NCBI RefSeq assembly: GCF_900109525.1
Contig: NZ_FOAN01000003.1
Coordinates: 186,001-250,000 of the forward strand
Length of the DNA stretch: 64,000 nt
Direction of reading: 5' to 3'
Source of the DNA: Allobosea lupini
GTDB taxonomy: Bacteria > Pseudomonadota > Alphaproteobacteria > Rhizobiales > Beijerinckiaceae
Below are positions 37,801 through 46,794 of the stretch, piece after piece. Each line of letters begins with the position of its first letter. The stretch's first letter is position 1. Below the pieces are notes generated by a model that was not told the origin of the DNA, did no database searches, and saw only the letters and a list, made by a program, of their open reading frames with translations. A program made the translations under genes and the position numbers.

Positions 37801-38685
37801 TCAGGCGGCCCTGGCCGCGCCGGATCGGCGCTTGGCAAGCTCCTCGGCGAAGAAGTCCTCGACCCGCGAGACGGCCTTCAACCCGTCATGCGGCATGTTC
37901 GGCACGAGATCGAAGCGCACATCGATGCCGTGCTCCTCGAAATTGCGACGCAGGCTGTCGAGCCGTTCCGGGCGGTTCGTGCCGGCGCGGTTGGCGTCCG
38001 GCATCCAGCTGCGGTCGCCGGGCTTGTGGGTGATCTCCCAGGTCTCGAGATCGGCGGCACCGACGATCATCTGGACCGCGACCTTCCGCATCGCCTCGAT
38101 GTCGGGCGCGCTGCCGAAGAGCTCGGCCATGCTGCGGGTGCCGACCCACCAGTCGCGCGTCGGGTCGAGCAGCGTCACCGAGCCTGGCGCACCGATCGAG
38201 GCGGCCCAGAGCTTGTGCGGCTGAAGCATCAGGAAGCGGTGCGCAAAGTGGCCGCCGCCGGAATAGCCGAACAGGGCGAAGCGGTCGAAGCGCAGGCCGT
38301 AATGCTCGGCGACCTCCTCGACCATAGCGAGCAGGATGTGGTCGTAGCGGACGTCGCCTTCGCGCATGTATTTGAAGCCGTTGCGGTTGCCGTCGCCCAT
38401 CACGCCGATCGGGAAGAGCGGGGCGAGGATGACGCAGTTGTTCCAGCGGCCGAAGGACTCGAAGGCGTCGCGATAGCCGGTGAAGCCGCGCCCGGTGCCG
38501 TGCATGGTGACGACGAGCTCGGGAGGCTGGCCGCCCTTGCCGAGGCTCTTTGGCACGTAGAGGCAATAGCTGAAGCGGGGATCGGCCTTGCAGGCGATCA
38601 CCGGGGTCGGGCCGAGGTCGTAGAGCGCGCGGGCGATCGCCGCCGCGTCGTCCTGCTTGGCGGGCTTTGCAGCGGGAGCGGTCAT
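37801..38685 (-). CDS. Alpha/beta hydrolase
   Basis: The 294-residue enzyme shows the oxyanion HGTGRG (62-67), the nucleophile elbow GYSGGG with Ser142, and a late His in MPHDG, as expected for an alpha/beta hydrolase. No signal peptide is visible. It is the first gene of the operon that continues through the importer to the GGT. It may release a part of the imported compound by ester or amide cleavage. The exact reaction is unknown. Confidence 0.85.
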   Translation of the reverse strand: MTAPAAKPAKQDDAAAIARALYDLGPTPVIACKADPRFSYCLYVPKSLGKGGQPPELVVTMHGTGRGFTGYRDAFESFGRWNNCVILAPLFPIGVMGDGNRNGFKYMREGDVRYDHILLAMVEEVAEHYGLRFDRFALFGYSGGGHFAHRFLMLQPHKLWAASIGAPGSVTLLDPTRDWWVGTRSMAELFGSAPDIEAMRKVAVQMIVGAADLETWEITHKPGDRSWMPDANRAGTNRPERLDSLRRNFEEHGIDVRFDLVPNMPHDGLKAVSRVEDFFAEELAKRRSGAARAA

Positions 38686-38710
38686 ACGGCGGGTCCTGAT
38701 TGGCTATAAG

Positions 38711-38722
38711 ATTGGCGCCAAT
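38711..38722. promoter_or_regulatory. Perfect palindrome, candidate GntR operator
   Basis: ATTGGCGCCAAT is a perfect 12-base palindrome in the 152-base divergent region between the hydrolase and the GntR gene at 38838. It lies 26 bases upstream of the hydrolase start, where a bound repressor would block transcription of the 38685-30931 operon. Confidence 0.5.
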
Positions 38723-38837
38723 TTTGTTGCATGATACGGATGGAGCCGCAAGCCGGATTCGACCGATGCCGAGCGGCCTGTGTGCGAGACGTGCGAGCCG
38801 GCTCGCAAGCGTCATTGCAATGCTCTAGAGACCCGTC

Positions 38838-39488
38838 ATGGCCAGCCGTCCGAAAATCCGCCAGCGCGCCAAGGGCGAACTCGCCAACGAGATCGCCAAG
38901 GCGATCCATATCCGCGCCTATCGTCCGGGCGAATGGCTGCGCCAGATCGATCTGGAAGAAGCCTTCCAGGCGACGCGCTTCGATGTCCGCACGGCGCTCG
39001 ACGAGCTCGCCATACGCAAGACGATCGAGCACGTACCCAATCGCGGCTACCGCGTTGTCGAGATCGATCTCGCCACCTACCGCGCGATCCGCGATACCCG
39101 CATCATCCTGGAGAGTGCGGCCTCCCGCCTGGTGATCGGCAGGATGGACGAAGAGGCCGTCGCCCGGCTCGATGCACTCGCCCACGAGTTCAGCCGTGCC
39201 GTGCAGAGCGGTACGCGCGTCGAGCAGAGCGAGATCAACCGCGCCTTCCATAGCCTGATCTATGCCCATTGCGGCAACCCGGTGCTGGCGGAGACGATCT
39301 GGAGCCTGCGCGACCGCTCGCGCGGTTCGGCGGTCACGGTCTGGGCCTCGCATCAGGCCCTGCTCGCAAGCGATGCGGACCACCACGCCATGGTCGCGGC
39401 GATCCGCGCCGGGGATGGAGAGCGTCTGGCCGAGCTGATCAGCCAGCACATCCTCAAGGACCTTATCGAGGCCGGTGGTGCGGCCTAG
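38838..39488 (+). CDS. GntR family regulator, FCD subgroup
   Basis: The 216-residue regulator has a winged helix (about 10-78; LEEAFQATRFDVRTALDELA and HVPNRGYRV wing) and a helical FCD domain. It diverges from the hydrolase/importer/GGT operon and converges, with a four-base overlap, on the paralogous binding-protein gene at 39485. Control of one or both flanking units is likely. Confidence 0.9.
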   Translation: MASRPKIRQRAKGELANEIAKAIHIRAYRPGEWLRQIDLEEAFQATRFDVRTALDELAIRKTIEHVPNRGYRVVEIDLATYRAIRDTRIILESAASRLVIGRMDEEAVARLDALAHEFSRAVQSGTRVEQSEINRAFHSLIYAHCGNPVLAETIWSLRDRSRGSAVTVWASHQALLASDADHHAMVAAIRAGDGERLAELISQHILKDLIEAGGAA

Positions 39489-41044
39489 TCCGCGACCGTG
39501 ACTTCCCAGAGTCGCGGTTTCGACAGGATCGAGGATTTGTAGCCCTTGACCCGCTTGCCATAGGCGCCGGCGTCGATGCCGTTATAGAGCATCACCATCG
39601 GCACCTCGGCGATGAAGCGCTGGTGCAGTTCGTCGAACAGCTTCTGGCGCTCGGCCTTGTCGGAGACGACCATCGACCTGTCGAGCAGCGCCTGCGATTC
39701 CGGGGTGTCCCAGACCTTGCGCGGCTGCGTCGCCTTCGGGCCGGTCATCGATTCGAAGCTGAGAGCGGGGTCGAGCCTGGCCGAATAGGGGAAGGCCTGG
39801 AGCTGGTAGTTGCCCTTGGTATAGCGGTCGAGCTGCGTCGCCCATTCGAGCACCTCGATCTGGACGTTGATGCCGGCAGCCTGCAGCATCTGCTGCGAAA
39901 CGACGGCAGCGTCGAAACTCTGCGGGTAGCGCTTGTTGGCGATCATCACCAGCGGCTCGCCCTTGTAGCCGGCTTCCTGCAGCAGCTTCCTGGCCGCGGC
40001 GAGGTCGTATGCATAGCCCTTGGCCTGGATCGGGCCGTAATAGGACGACATCGACGGCACGATCGAGTTGTTGCGCTTGCCGAGCCCGTCCGTGACCTGC
40101 CCCACGAGTTCCTCGGTGTCGATTGCCGCCGCGATCGCCTGGCGCAATTTGACGTTGCCGAGCAGCGGGTCGCGGGTCTGCAGGAGGATGCCGACCAGGC
40201 CCATGTTCGGCGTGATCGAAAGTCCGATGCGCTGGTCCTTCTTGAGCTCCTTGACCTCGGCATTGGCGACGTCCGGGATCACATCGACATCGCCGCGCAG
40301 TAGGGCCGCCTTGGCGGTGGCGCCGTCCGGGATGACCATGAAGCGGATTTCGTCGACGAGCGGGCGCTTGCCGCCGGTATAGCCGTCGGGCGCGCCCGGC
40401 AGGCTGGCATAGGCTTCGTTGCGGGTCAGGCGGACGAACTCGCCGCGCTTCCATTCGGCGAACTTGTAGGGGCCGGTGCCGATCGGCTTGTCGAAGGACC
40501 CGTCGGCTTTCAGCGAATCCTTGTGCAGGATCGCCGTCATCGCGCAGTCGGTGCGGGCGAGATTGGCGAGAAAGAGCGAGCTCGGCTTGTCCAGCTTGAA
40601 GACGATGGTCGCCGGATCGGGGGCTGTCACCGTCTCGACCTTGACGCGGCCGCGCCCATCGAATTCCGACAGGCAACGCCAGTCGGCTTTGGCGTTCATA
40701 TAGTGGTTCCAGCTCCAGACCATGTCGGCCGAGGTCACGTCGGCCCCGTTGTGGAATTTGAGGCCCTTGCGCAGGGTGAAGGTGTAGCTGAGCCCGCCCG
40801 GCGAAACCTCGACCTTTTCGGCGAGCAGCGGCTTCACCTCCGAATCCTCGCCATAGGCGACGAGCCCCTCGACGACATGCAGCATCACGGCGTCAGTGTT
40901 GTCGTCGCGGTTGATCCCCGGATTGATGCCGCGGATGTCGGCATTGAGGTGGACCCGCAACGTCGCGGCCGCAGCCGGCAGGGCGGCAGCGGTTGCAAGG
41001 CCCAATCCGGCAAGGGCGAGGGAAAGGCGGCGTCGGTTGTGCAT
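39485..41044 (-). CDS. Family 5 (peptide-type) ABC substrate-binding protein, orphan
   Basis: The 519-residue periplasmic protein has a signal peptide (LALAGLGLATAAALPAAA). It shares long identical stretches with the 36195 protein, such as KPIGTGPYKF-EWKRGE. It has no permease or ATPase genes beside it, so it may use the importer encoded at 32758-36160. It lies downstream of the C45 hydrolase gene in the same direction with a 56-base gap, which suggests that it captures that hydrolase's substrate. Confidence 0.92.
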   Translation of the reverse strand: MHNRRRLSLALAGLGLATAAALPAAAATLRVHLNADIRGINPGINRDDNTDAVMLHVVEGLVAYGEDSEVKPLLAEKVEVSPGGLSYTFTLRKGLKFHNGADVTSADMVWSWNHYMNAKADWRCLSEFDGRGRVKVETVTAPDPATIVFKLDKPSSLFLANLARTDCAMTAILHKDSLKADGSFDKPIGTGPYKFAEWKRGEFVRLTRNEAYASLPGAPDGYTGGKRPLVDEIRFMVIPDGATAKAALLRGDVDVIPDVANAEVKELKKDQRIGLSITPNMGLVGILLQTRDPLLGNVKLRQAIAAAIDTEELVGQVTDGLGKRNNSIVPSMSSYYGPIQAKGYAYDLAAARKLLQEAGYKGEPLVMIANKRYPQSFDAAVVSQQMLQAAGINVQIEVLEWATQLDRYTKGNYQLQAFPYSARLDPALSFESMTGPKATQPRKVWDTPESQALLDRSMVVSDKAERQKLFDELHQRFIAEVPMVMLYNGIDAGAYGKRVKGYKSSILSKPRLWEVTVAD

Positions 41045-41100
41045 CGGCGGGTTCCCCTTGTCTTCTGGTTTTGGCTTGGATGCTGTCTGGCTTGGCGGCC

Positions 41101-42243
41101 CTATTCGGCGGCCTGCGCCAGCGTCACCGGCTCATCGGTCAGGCTGTAGCGGGTGAATATGCGGTTGAGGGCCGGGAGCGGTGCGACCTCCATGGTGCCC
41201 TTGGCCGGCTGCATGATCACCATCGAAACGGTGGCGGAGAGATTGCCGGTGTCGTTGAGGCGCGGCGGCCGGCAGACCGAATGCGGCGTCAGGAAATCGT
41301 CGAAGAAGGCTTCCTTGAGATCGTCGACCGTGAGCTTGCGACCGGCCTCGTTGAGCAGCTTCCTGACGCGCCAGTCGCGATAGAAGCTCTCGGGCACGCG
41401 CGGGATGCCGGTGTCGGTGAGCTTGGTCAGCGCGACCTGGCCGACCCAGTGATTGGCGTGCACGATCAGGCCGTCCTCGGGATAGAGCGGGAAGGCGGCG
41501 TCGGGCGCGCATTCGAAGTCGATGCCGAAGCCGGCGACCGTCGAGAGCATCATGTTGTTCGAACAGGCTTTCGGCGTCGTCGCGACCGCCTTGATCGCGT
41601 AGGCGAGATGCTCCTGCTCCAGCACCTTGCGACGGATCAGCGCGAGCGGCACGCCGGTTTGCGTGAAGTCGCGCTCGCTTTCGAGATAGTTGGCGGTGAT
41701 CGAGATGCCGGCGGCGTTCATGCCGCAGCGGGCGAGGCCGCCGGCCTCGACGAAGGTCAGGAAATCGGGGCCGTCATTGCGGCGCACGCGCAGCACGATC
41801 GCCGTCTCCGCGCATTCGGCCTTCCAGTCCCAGTTCTGGCCGTGGATCAGTTCGCCCGAGGCACTGCGCTCGGGCAGGATGATCGCGCCGGTGCAGCCAT
41901 CGTCGAGCTCTTCCTCCGCTCCGACCGGCCTGTTCTTCTCCAGCTTCGCCTTGGCGATGACCTCGGTGCGGGCGTTGATCATGATGATGTCTTCGAGCGC
42001 GACGCCGGCGCCGTCGGCGATGCCGCGCATCTCCTCGACATAGTGCTTGCCGAAGGCCTCGATCTCACGGGCGAATTCGCCGATCAGGCGCGATTTGGCG
42101 GCGGCGTCATAGCCGAGCTCGCCAAGCTGTCCGCCATAGAGTTCGATCGAGCGCTTGACGCGCTTCGGCACCGCCGCACCATGCTGGCGGCCGCGCTCAT
42201 AGGGTGTGCCGGCGACATCGACGAAGGGAAAGGGTTCGACCAT
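41101..42243 (-). CDS. C45 family Ntn hydrolase (acyl-CoA:6-APA acyltransferase-like)
   Basis: The 380-residue protein matches the peptidase C45 family, named for isopenicillin N acyltransferase. The nucleophile is most likely Cys117 in DDGCTGA, exposed by autocleavage after Gly116. Downstream features are HGQNWDW, CGMNAAGISITANYL and the NNMMLST segment. Bacterial relatives hydrolyse or transfer acyl groups on amides such as N-acyl amino compounds. No signal peptide is present. It diverges from the GntR gene at 42328, whose operator candidate lies between them. Confidence 0.88.
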   Translation of the reverse strand: MVEPFPFVDVAGTPYERGRQHGAAVPKRVKRSIELYGGQLGELGYDAAAKSRLIGEFAREIEAFGKHYVEEMRGIADGAGVALEDIIMINARTEVIAKAKLEKNRPVGAEEELDDGCTGAIILPERSASGELIHGQNWDWKAECAETAIVLRVRRNDGPDFLTFVEAGGLARCGMNAAGISITANYLESERDFTQTGVPLALIRRKVLEQEHLAYAIKAVATTPKACSNNMMLSTVAGFGIDFECAPDAAFPLYPEDGLIVHANHWVGQVALTKLTDTGIPRVPESFYRDWRVRKLLNEAGRKLTVDDLKEAFFDDFLTPHSVCRPPRLNDTGNLSATVSMVIMQPAKGTMEVAPLPALNRIFTRYSLTDEPVTLAQAAE

Positions 42244-42306
42244 TGCCGGATCTCCGCGGGTTCGCGCTGGTGCTGTGTCTGGCTATAATGTATTTCATTT
42301 CAAACT

Positions 42307-42324
42307 AAGACAATCAAGAGTCTT
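42307..42324. promoter_or_regulatory. Inverted repeat, candidate operator for C45 and GntR genes
   Basis: AAGAC (42307-42311) and GTCTT (42320-42324) flank an eight-base spacer immediately before the GntR start. The same half-site, TTGTCTT or its complement, recurs in the inverted repeat at 43232-43255, which supports recognition by one regulator, probably the 42328 product. Confidence 0.5.
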
Positions 42325-42327
42325 CTC

Positions 42328-43209
42328 ATGGCAGCACCGACACGATTGCAGCAGGAGATCGCCGAACGCATCATGCAAATGGTGCGGGAGGATGGACTTC
42401 AGGCTGGCGCCTGGCTCAACGAGAACAGCGCGGCGCGCCGCCTCAACGTCTCGCGCACGCCGGTGCGCGCCGCGATCGACCATCTCGCCCGTCAAGGGCT
42501 GGTGCGCCGGCATCCGAACAGGGGCGTCGAGCTGCTCAGCGCGCCGGAGGCGCCTGCCGATCAAGGCGCCAGCGCCGATGCGACCGAGCTCGTCATGGTC
42601 AAGGTGGCGCAGGATCGCCATGGCGGGCACTTGCCCGATGAGATTTCCGAGCTCGAACTGATGCGGCGCTACGAGCTGGGTCGGCCCGAGGTGCAGCGCC
42701 TGATGGCGCGGCTCGCCGATCTCGACATGGTCGAGCGCAAGCGCGGCTATGGCTGGCGTTTCCTGCACGAGGCGCGGGACCAGTCGGCGCATGACGAGCG
42801 CTATCGCTTTCGCCTGCTGATCGAGCCGATGGTCTTTCTGGAGCCAGGCTTTGCGCTCGACCAAGGCTGGATCGACGAGATGCGGGCCCGGCACGAACTG
42901 ACCCTGTCGCAGCCCTGGAAGGAAAGCTCGGCGATCGGCTTCTACGAGATGAACGCCGATTTCCATGAGGGGCTGGCGGCCGCCTCCGGCAACCGCTTCA
43001 TCCACTCCGCCATCCGCCGCCAGAACCAGATGCGCCGGCTCTCCAATTACGATTGGACCTATGGCTATGAGCGCGTCGTGGTGAACAGTCGCGAGCATCT
43101 GCAGATGCTCGCGACGATCGAGGCCGGCGATCTCCAGCTCGCCAGCGCCCTGATGCGCAGCCATCTCCAGCGCGCCATGCAGCTGCGCAGGCCGGACGGG
43201 CTGGACTGA
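42328..43209 (+). CDS. GntR family regulator with an apparent second winged helix
   Basis: The 293-residue protein is longer than a usual FCD-type GntR regulator (220-250). Residues about 5-72 form the GntR winged helix (LNENSAARRLNVSRTPVRAA and the HPNRGVEL wing). Residues about 85-150 look like another winged helix (HLPDEISELELMRRYELG, then QRLMARLADLDMVERKRGYG). A helical FCD-like domain follows. It lies between a C45 hydrolase gene and an aminotransferase gene, each with a matching inverted repeat upstream, so it probably controls both and itself. Confidence 0.88.
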   Translation: MAAPTRLQQEIAERIMQMVREDGLQAGAWLNENSAARRLNVSRTPVRAAIDHLARQGLVRRHPNRGVELLSAPEAPADQGASADATELVMVKVAQDRHGGHLPDEISELELMRRYELGRPEVQRLMARLADLDMVERKRGYGWRFLHEARDQSAHDERYRFRLLIEPMVFLEPGFALDQGWIDEMRARHELTLSQPWKESSAIGFYEMNADFHEGLAAASGNRFIHSAIRRQNQMRRLSNYDWTYGYERVVVNSREHLQMLATIEAGDLQLASALMRSHLQRAMQLRRPDGLD

Positions 43210-43231
43210 GGCGGCTTGAAATTCTCACTAT

Positions 43232-43255
43232 TGTCTTTTTGATATAAGAAAGACA
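43232..43255. promoter_or_regulatory. Perfect inverted repeat upstream of the aminotransferase gene
   Basis: TGTCTTT (43232-43238) and AAAGACA (43249-43255) are perfect 7-base arms around a ten-base AT-rich spacer. They end 31 bases before the aminotransferase start. The shared half-site with 42307-42324 points to the GntR regulator encoded at 42328. Confidence 0.6.
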
Positions 43256-43286
43256 TCATGCGGCGATCCCTACCGAGGACCCGCCG

Positions 43287-44627
43287 ATGACCGCGCATGC
43301 CTTTGCCGCCGAAAGCCGCCGCGACAACGTTCCCGATGCATTCTGGATGCCGTTCACGCCGATGCGCGCTTTCCGGCAGGCGCCGCTGCTGTTCGAGCGG
43401 GCGGAAGGCATGCACTACATCACCCCGGACGGGCGGCGCGTGCTCGACGGCATGGCCGGGCTCTGGTGCGTCAACGCCGGTCATGGCCAGGCGAAGATCA
43501 CGGAGGCGATCCGCGCGGCCGCCGGCCGGCTCGATTTCGTCTCGTCGTTCAAGATGAGCCATCCCGACGCGCAGGCCTATGCTGCCAGGCTTTGCGACTT
43601 CGCGCCGGAGGGCATCGACCACGTCTTCTTCGTCAATTCCGGCTCGGAAGCGGTCGATACCGCCCTGAAGATCGCGCGCGCCTACCATCAGGCTCGCGGC
43701 CAGGCCGGGCGGACCAAGCTGATCGGGCGTGCCAAGGGCTATCACGGCATGGGCTGGGGCGGGCTCTCGGTCTCAGGCATCGGCCGGCACAAGGCCGCCT
43801 TCGGGCCGCTCCTGCCCGATGTGGCTCACCTGCCCTTGCCCTATGACCGCGCGACCATGGCCTTCTCGCGCGGCCGGCCGGAGGGCGGGCTCGCCGCGGC
43901 CGAGGCGCTGGAGACCCTGCTGCAGATCCATGATCCCGCGACCGTCGCGGCCGTCATCGTCGAGCCGGTGACCGGCTCGGGCGGGGTCTATCCGCCGCCA
44001 AAGGGTTATCTCGAATGCCTGCGCGCGATCTGCGACCGGCACGGCATCCTGCTGATCTTCGACGAGGTCATCACCGGCTTCGGCCGGCTGGGCAGTCCGT
44101 TCGCGGCGCAGGCCTATGGCGTCAGGCCCGACCTGATGAGCTGCGCCAAGGGCATGACCAATGGCGCGGTGCCGATGGGCGGCGTCCTCGTCGCCGGCCA
44201 CGTCTACGAGGCCTTCATGGCCGGCCCGCCCGAGGCGATCGAGCTCTTACACGGTTATACCTATTCGGCCCATCCGCTCGCCTGTGCAGCCGGCCTCGCG
44301 ACGCTCGACGTCTTTGCCGAGCAGGACATCCTGGGTAGCCTCGCCAAGGTGCTGCCGCTCTGGGAGGAGCGGGCGCACCGGCTGAAGGGCGCGGCCCACG
44401 TCGTCGACATCCGCACCGCGGGCCTGCTCTGCGCGATCGATCTTGCGCCGCGTCCCGGTGCCGATGGCGCCAGAGGCGGGGAGGCGAATGCGCTCTGCCT
44501 CGACGCCGGCGTGCTGGTCCGCAATGCCGGCGACACGCTGGTGCTGTCGCCGCCATTGGTCATCGCGCGCGCCGAGATCGAGGAGATCTTCGCCGCGATC
44601 GAGCGGGCGCTGGGGCGGATCGGTTAA
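43287..44627 (+). CDS. Class III PLP aminotransferase (omega-amino acid:pyruvate type)
   Basis: The 446-residue enzyme has the class III layout: NSGSEAVDTALKIAR for the cofactor phosphate, GYHGMGWGG, EPVTGSGGV, Asp259 in LLIFDEVITGFGR and the Schiff-base Lys288 in SCAKGMTNG. Its N-terminus (FWMPFTPMRAF) is that of the beta-alanine:pyruvate aminotransferase group, which acts on terminal amines and omega-amino acids. With the C45 hydrolase it may complete release and deamination of an N-acyl amine. Confidence 0.92.
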   Translation: MTAHAFAAESRRDNVPDAFWMPFTPMRAFRQAPLLFERAEGMHYITPDGRRVLDGMAGLWCVNAGHGQAKITEAIRAAAGRLDFVSSFKMSHPDAQAYAARLCDFAPEGIDHVFFVNSGSEAVDTALKIARAYHQARGQAGRTKLIGRAKGYHGMGWGGLSVSGIGRHKAAFGPLLPDVAHLPLPYDRATMAFSRGRPEGGLAAAEALETLLQIHDPATVAAVIVEPVTGSGGVYPPPKGYLECLRAICDRHGILLIFDEVITGFGRLGSPFAAQAYGVRPDLMSCAKGMTNGAVPMGGVLVAGHVYEAFMAGPPEAIELLHGYTYSAHPLACAAGLATLDVFAEQDILGSLAKVLPLWEERAHRLKGAAHVVDIRTAGLLCAIDLAPRPGADGARGGEANALCLDAGVLVRNAGDTLVLSPPLVIARAEIEEIFAAIERALGRIG

Positions 44628-44650
44628 GGGGTGTGCTGCGAGGCTGCGCT

Positions 44651-44743
44651 CCCGTCATTGCGAGAAGCGTAGCGGCGAAGCAATCCAGAAGCGGCAGCGC
44701 TCTACGTCTCCCTGGATTGCTTCGCTGCGCTCGCAATGACGGG
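44651..44743. repeat. Intergenic inverted repeat (CGTCATTGCGAG type)
   Basis: CCCGTCATTGCGAG (44651-44664) and CTCGCAATGACGGG (44730-44743) are perfect 14-base arms. A second pair, GAAGCAATCCAG (44677-44688) and CTGGATTGCTTC (44712-44723), is nested inside. The same sequence family recurs at 56061-56149. It sits between convergent genes and may double as a bidirectional transcript end. Confidence 0.8.
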
Positions 44744-44754
44744 AGCGGTGCTTC

Positions 44755-45999
44755 TCAGGCCCACTCGCCCTTGCGGAAGACCGCGACGCGGCTGCCGTCG
44801 GGCTTGATGCCGTCAATATCAACCTCGCCCGAGCCGATCATCCAGTCGATATGGATCAGGCTCTTGTTGCCGCCCTTCGCCGCGATCTGCTCCGGCGTCA
44901 GCGTGGTGCCGTCGATGAAGCACTTCGAATAGCACTGGCCGAGCGCGATGTGGCAGGAGGCGTTCTCGTCGAAGAGCGTATTGTAGAACAGGATACCGCT
45001 CTGCGAGATCGGCGATGAGTGCGGCACCAGCGCGACCTCGCCGAGCCGGCGCGCGCCCTCGTCGGTGTCGAGCACCTTGTTAAGCACCTCTTCGCCGCGG
45101 CTCGCCTTGGCTTCGACGATCCGGCCTTCCTCGAAGCGCACCTGGATGTTGTCGATCAGCGTGCCCTGATAGGAAAGCGGCTTGGTCGAGGAGACATGGC
45201 CCTCGACGCGGCGGGCATGCGGGGTGGTGAAGACCTCTTCGGTCGGGATGTTGGCGTTGCAGGTAATGCCGTTCTTGGCGGTCGAGGCGCCGCCCTCCCA
45301 TTCATGGCCATCTGCGAGGCCGATGGTGAGGTTCGTGCCCGGCCCGGTGAAATGCAGCGCCGAGAAGCGCTGGCCGTTCAGCCATTTGGTGCGCTGCGCC
45401 AGCGCTGCGTTATGCTCCGCCCAGGCCGCGATCGGGTCGTCACGATCGACGCGCGAGGCCGCGAAGATCGCCTCGGCGAGACGGGCGACCGCGACCTCTT
45501 CGGCATCGCCCGGGAAAACCTGCTGGGCCCAGGCCGTGCCGGGATAGGAGACGATGTTCCAGTTGATGTCGAAATTGGCGATCTTCTCCAGCGCCGGCTG
45601 GTAGGCGATCGAGTTCGCTTTGTTGGCGCGGGCGACCTTGGCCGGGTCCTGCTCGGCGAGCAGCATCGGATTGTCGCCGACGATGGCGAGGCGGGCCGTG
45701 TTGGCGGCGAAGGCCTTGCCGACGCCCTCATAGAGCCAGGACGGGGCGCGGTCGAAGCTGGCGTCCTGCCCGAAACGATAGCGCGCCAGCGTCAGCGCCT
45801 CGTCGGAGAGGATCGGCGTGACCAGGCCGGCGCCGGCCTTGTAGGCGTGCTCGGCGATGCGCCGGACCAGCGGCAGCGCTGCGACCGGGGCGGTCAGGAA
45901 CAGGTCCTGCCCCGGCTGCAGGTTGAGGCCGACCTTGATCGCGACCTGCGCCAGCTTGTCGAGCTTGTTGGCATCGATGCCGGAGACGTGCTTGTTCAT
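44755..45999 (-). CDS. M29 family metalloaminopeptidase
   Basis: The 414-residue cytoplasmic enzyme matches thermophilic aminopeptidase AmpS/AmpT. Metal-site candidates are the Glu in NIPTEEVFTTP, the Glu and His in LGEVALVPHSSP, and the His and Asp in HIDWMIGSGEVDIDG. The N-terminal ATG at 45999 is preferred; an upstream extension to 46062 lacks family similarity. It trims N-terminal residues from peptides. It lies downstream of a GntR and a flavin reductase gene, opposite a peptide importer operon, which suits use of imported peptides. Confidence 0.9.
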   Translation of the reverse strand: MNKHVSGIDANKLDKLAQVAIKVGLNLQPGQDLFLTAPVAALPLVRRIAEHAYKAGAGLVTPILSDEALTLARYRFGQDASFDRAPSWLYEGVGKAFAANTARLAIVGDNPMLLAEQDPAKVARANKANSIAYQPALEKIANFDINWNIVSYPGTAWAQQVFPGDAEEVAVARLAEAIFAASRVDRDDPIAAWAEHNAALAQRTKWLNGQRFSALHFTGPGTNLTIGLADGHEWEGGASTAKNGITCNANIPTEEVFTTPHARRVEGHVSSTKPLSYQGTLIDNIQVRFEEGRIVEAKASRGEEVLNKVLDTDEGARRLGEVALVPHSSPISQSGILFYNTLFDENASCHIALGQCYSKCFIDGTTLTPEQIAAKGGNKSLIHIDWMIGSGEVDIDGIKPDGSRVAVFRKGEWA

Positions 46000-46089
46000 G
46001 GGGGGCCTCGTCGAACTGATTTTAAGAGGCCGCATTGCTGGCGGAAATCCTGTCGGGGTCAACCGTTCCTGAGCAGAGGACGCATTCGT

Positions 46090-46794
46090 TCAGCGCCGGT
46101 CGGGCCGTGTGCGCCTCGCCTTGGAACGATCGCCGCGCCAATCGGCCACCGACATGGTCGGCAGGTCGAAATAGTCGCGCGTCGTGGCATAGCCATGGCC
46201 GCCCATGCGGCCGATCGCATCGAGCGCGACCGGATCGACGTAGTGCTTCACTTGGTCGACGGTGTCGGCGCGGAAATGCGCGTAGACGACCTCACCCAGG
46301 ATGATCTCGCGCGAATTGCCGATGCCGAGCGTGGTGTGGTGGCGGCATTCGAAGGCGGCCGGCGCCTGGCCGATCCAGGGGCAGGGCACCTTGACGCCGG
46401 GCATTGCGGTGAGGCCGGCCTCGGCGAGCTCGTCCGTGCCCGGCTCGAACGGCACGGCGCAGGCATTCATGCCGTCGAGCAGCGCGTCGGAGACGATGTT
46501 GACGGTGAACGCCAGTGTCTCGCGGACATTTCGGCCGGTGTCCTTCTGTCCGCCGGTCTGGCGGTATTCGACGCCGAGCGCCAGGATCGCCGGATCGGCC
46601 GAGAGACAGTTGAAGAAGGAGAAGGGGGCGGCGTTGACGACGCCTTGCGCATCGATCGTGGTCACCAGTGCGATCGGGCGCGGCACCACGGCGCCGATCA
46701 GCAGCTTGTAGCGTTCGCGCGGGGTCAGCGCGGCAAAGTCGAAGGTGACGATCTCGGCGGCGGCCGACCGGTCCTGCGTCAGAGTCTGGGTCAC
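46090..46794 (-). CDS. Flavin reductase-like FMN-binding protein
   Basis: The 234-residue protein matches the flavoprotein oxygenase DIM6/NTAB group: VPRPIALVTTIDAQGVVNAAPFS, then FNCLSADP and the RNVRETLAFTVNIVS segment. Such proteins bind FMN and often reduce flavin for a partner monooxygenase, but none is encoded nearby. The GTG start at 46794 overlaps the GntR stop codon (GTGA), which fixes it. It is cotranscribed with the GntR gene. Confidence 0.87.
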   Translation of the reverse strand: MTQTLTQDRSAAAEIVTFDFAALTPRERYKLLIGAVVPRPIALVTTIDAQGVVNAAPFSFFNCLSADPAILALGVEYRQTGGQKDTGRNVRETLAFTVNIVSDALLDGMNACAVPFEPGTDELAEAGLTAMPGVKVPCPWIGQAPAAFECRHHTTLGIGNSREIILGEVVYAHFRADTVDQVKHYVDPVALDAIGRMGGHGYATTRDYFDLPTMSVADWRGDRSKARRTRPDRR

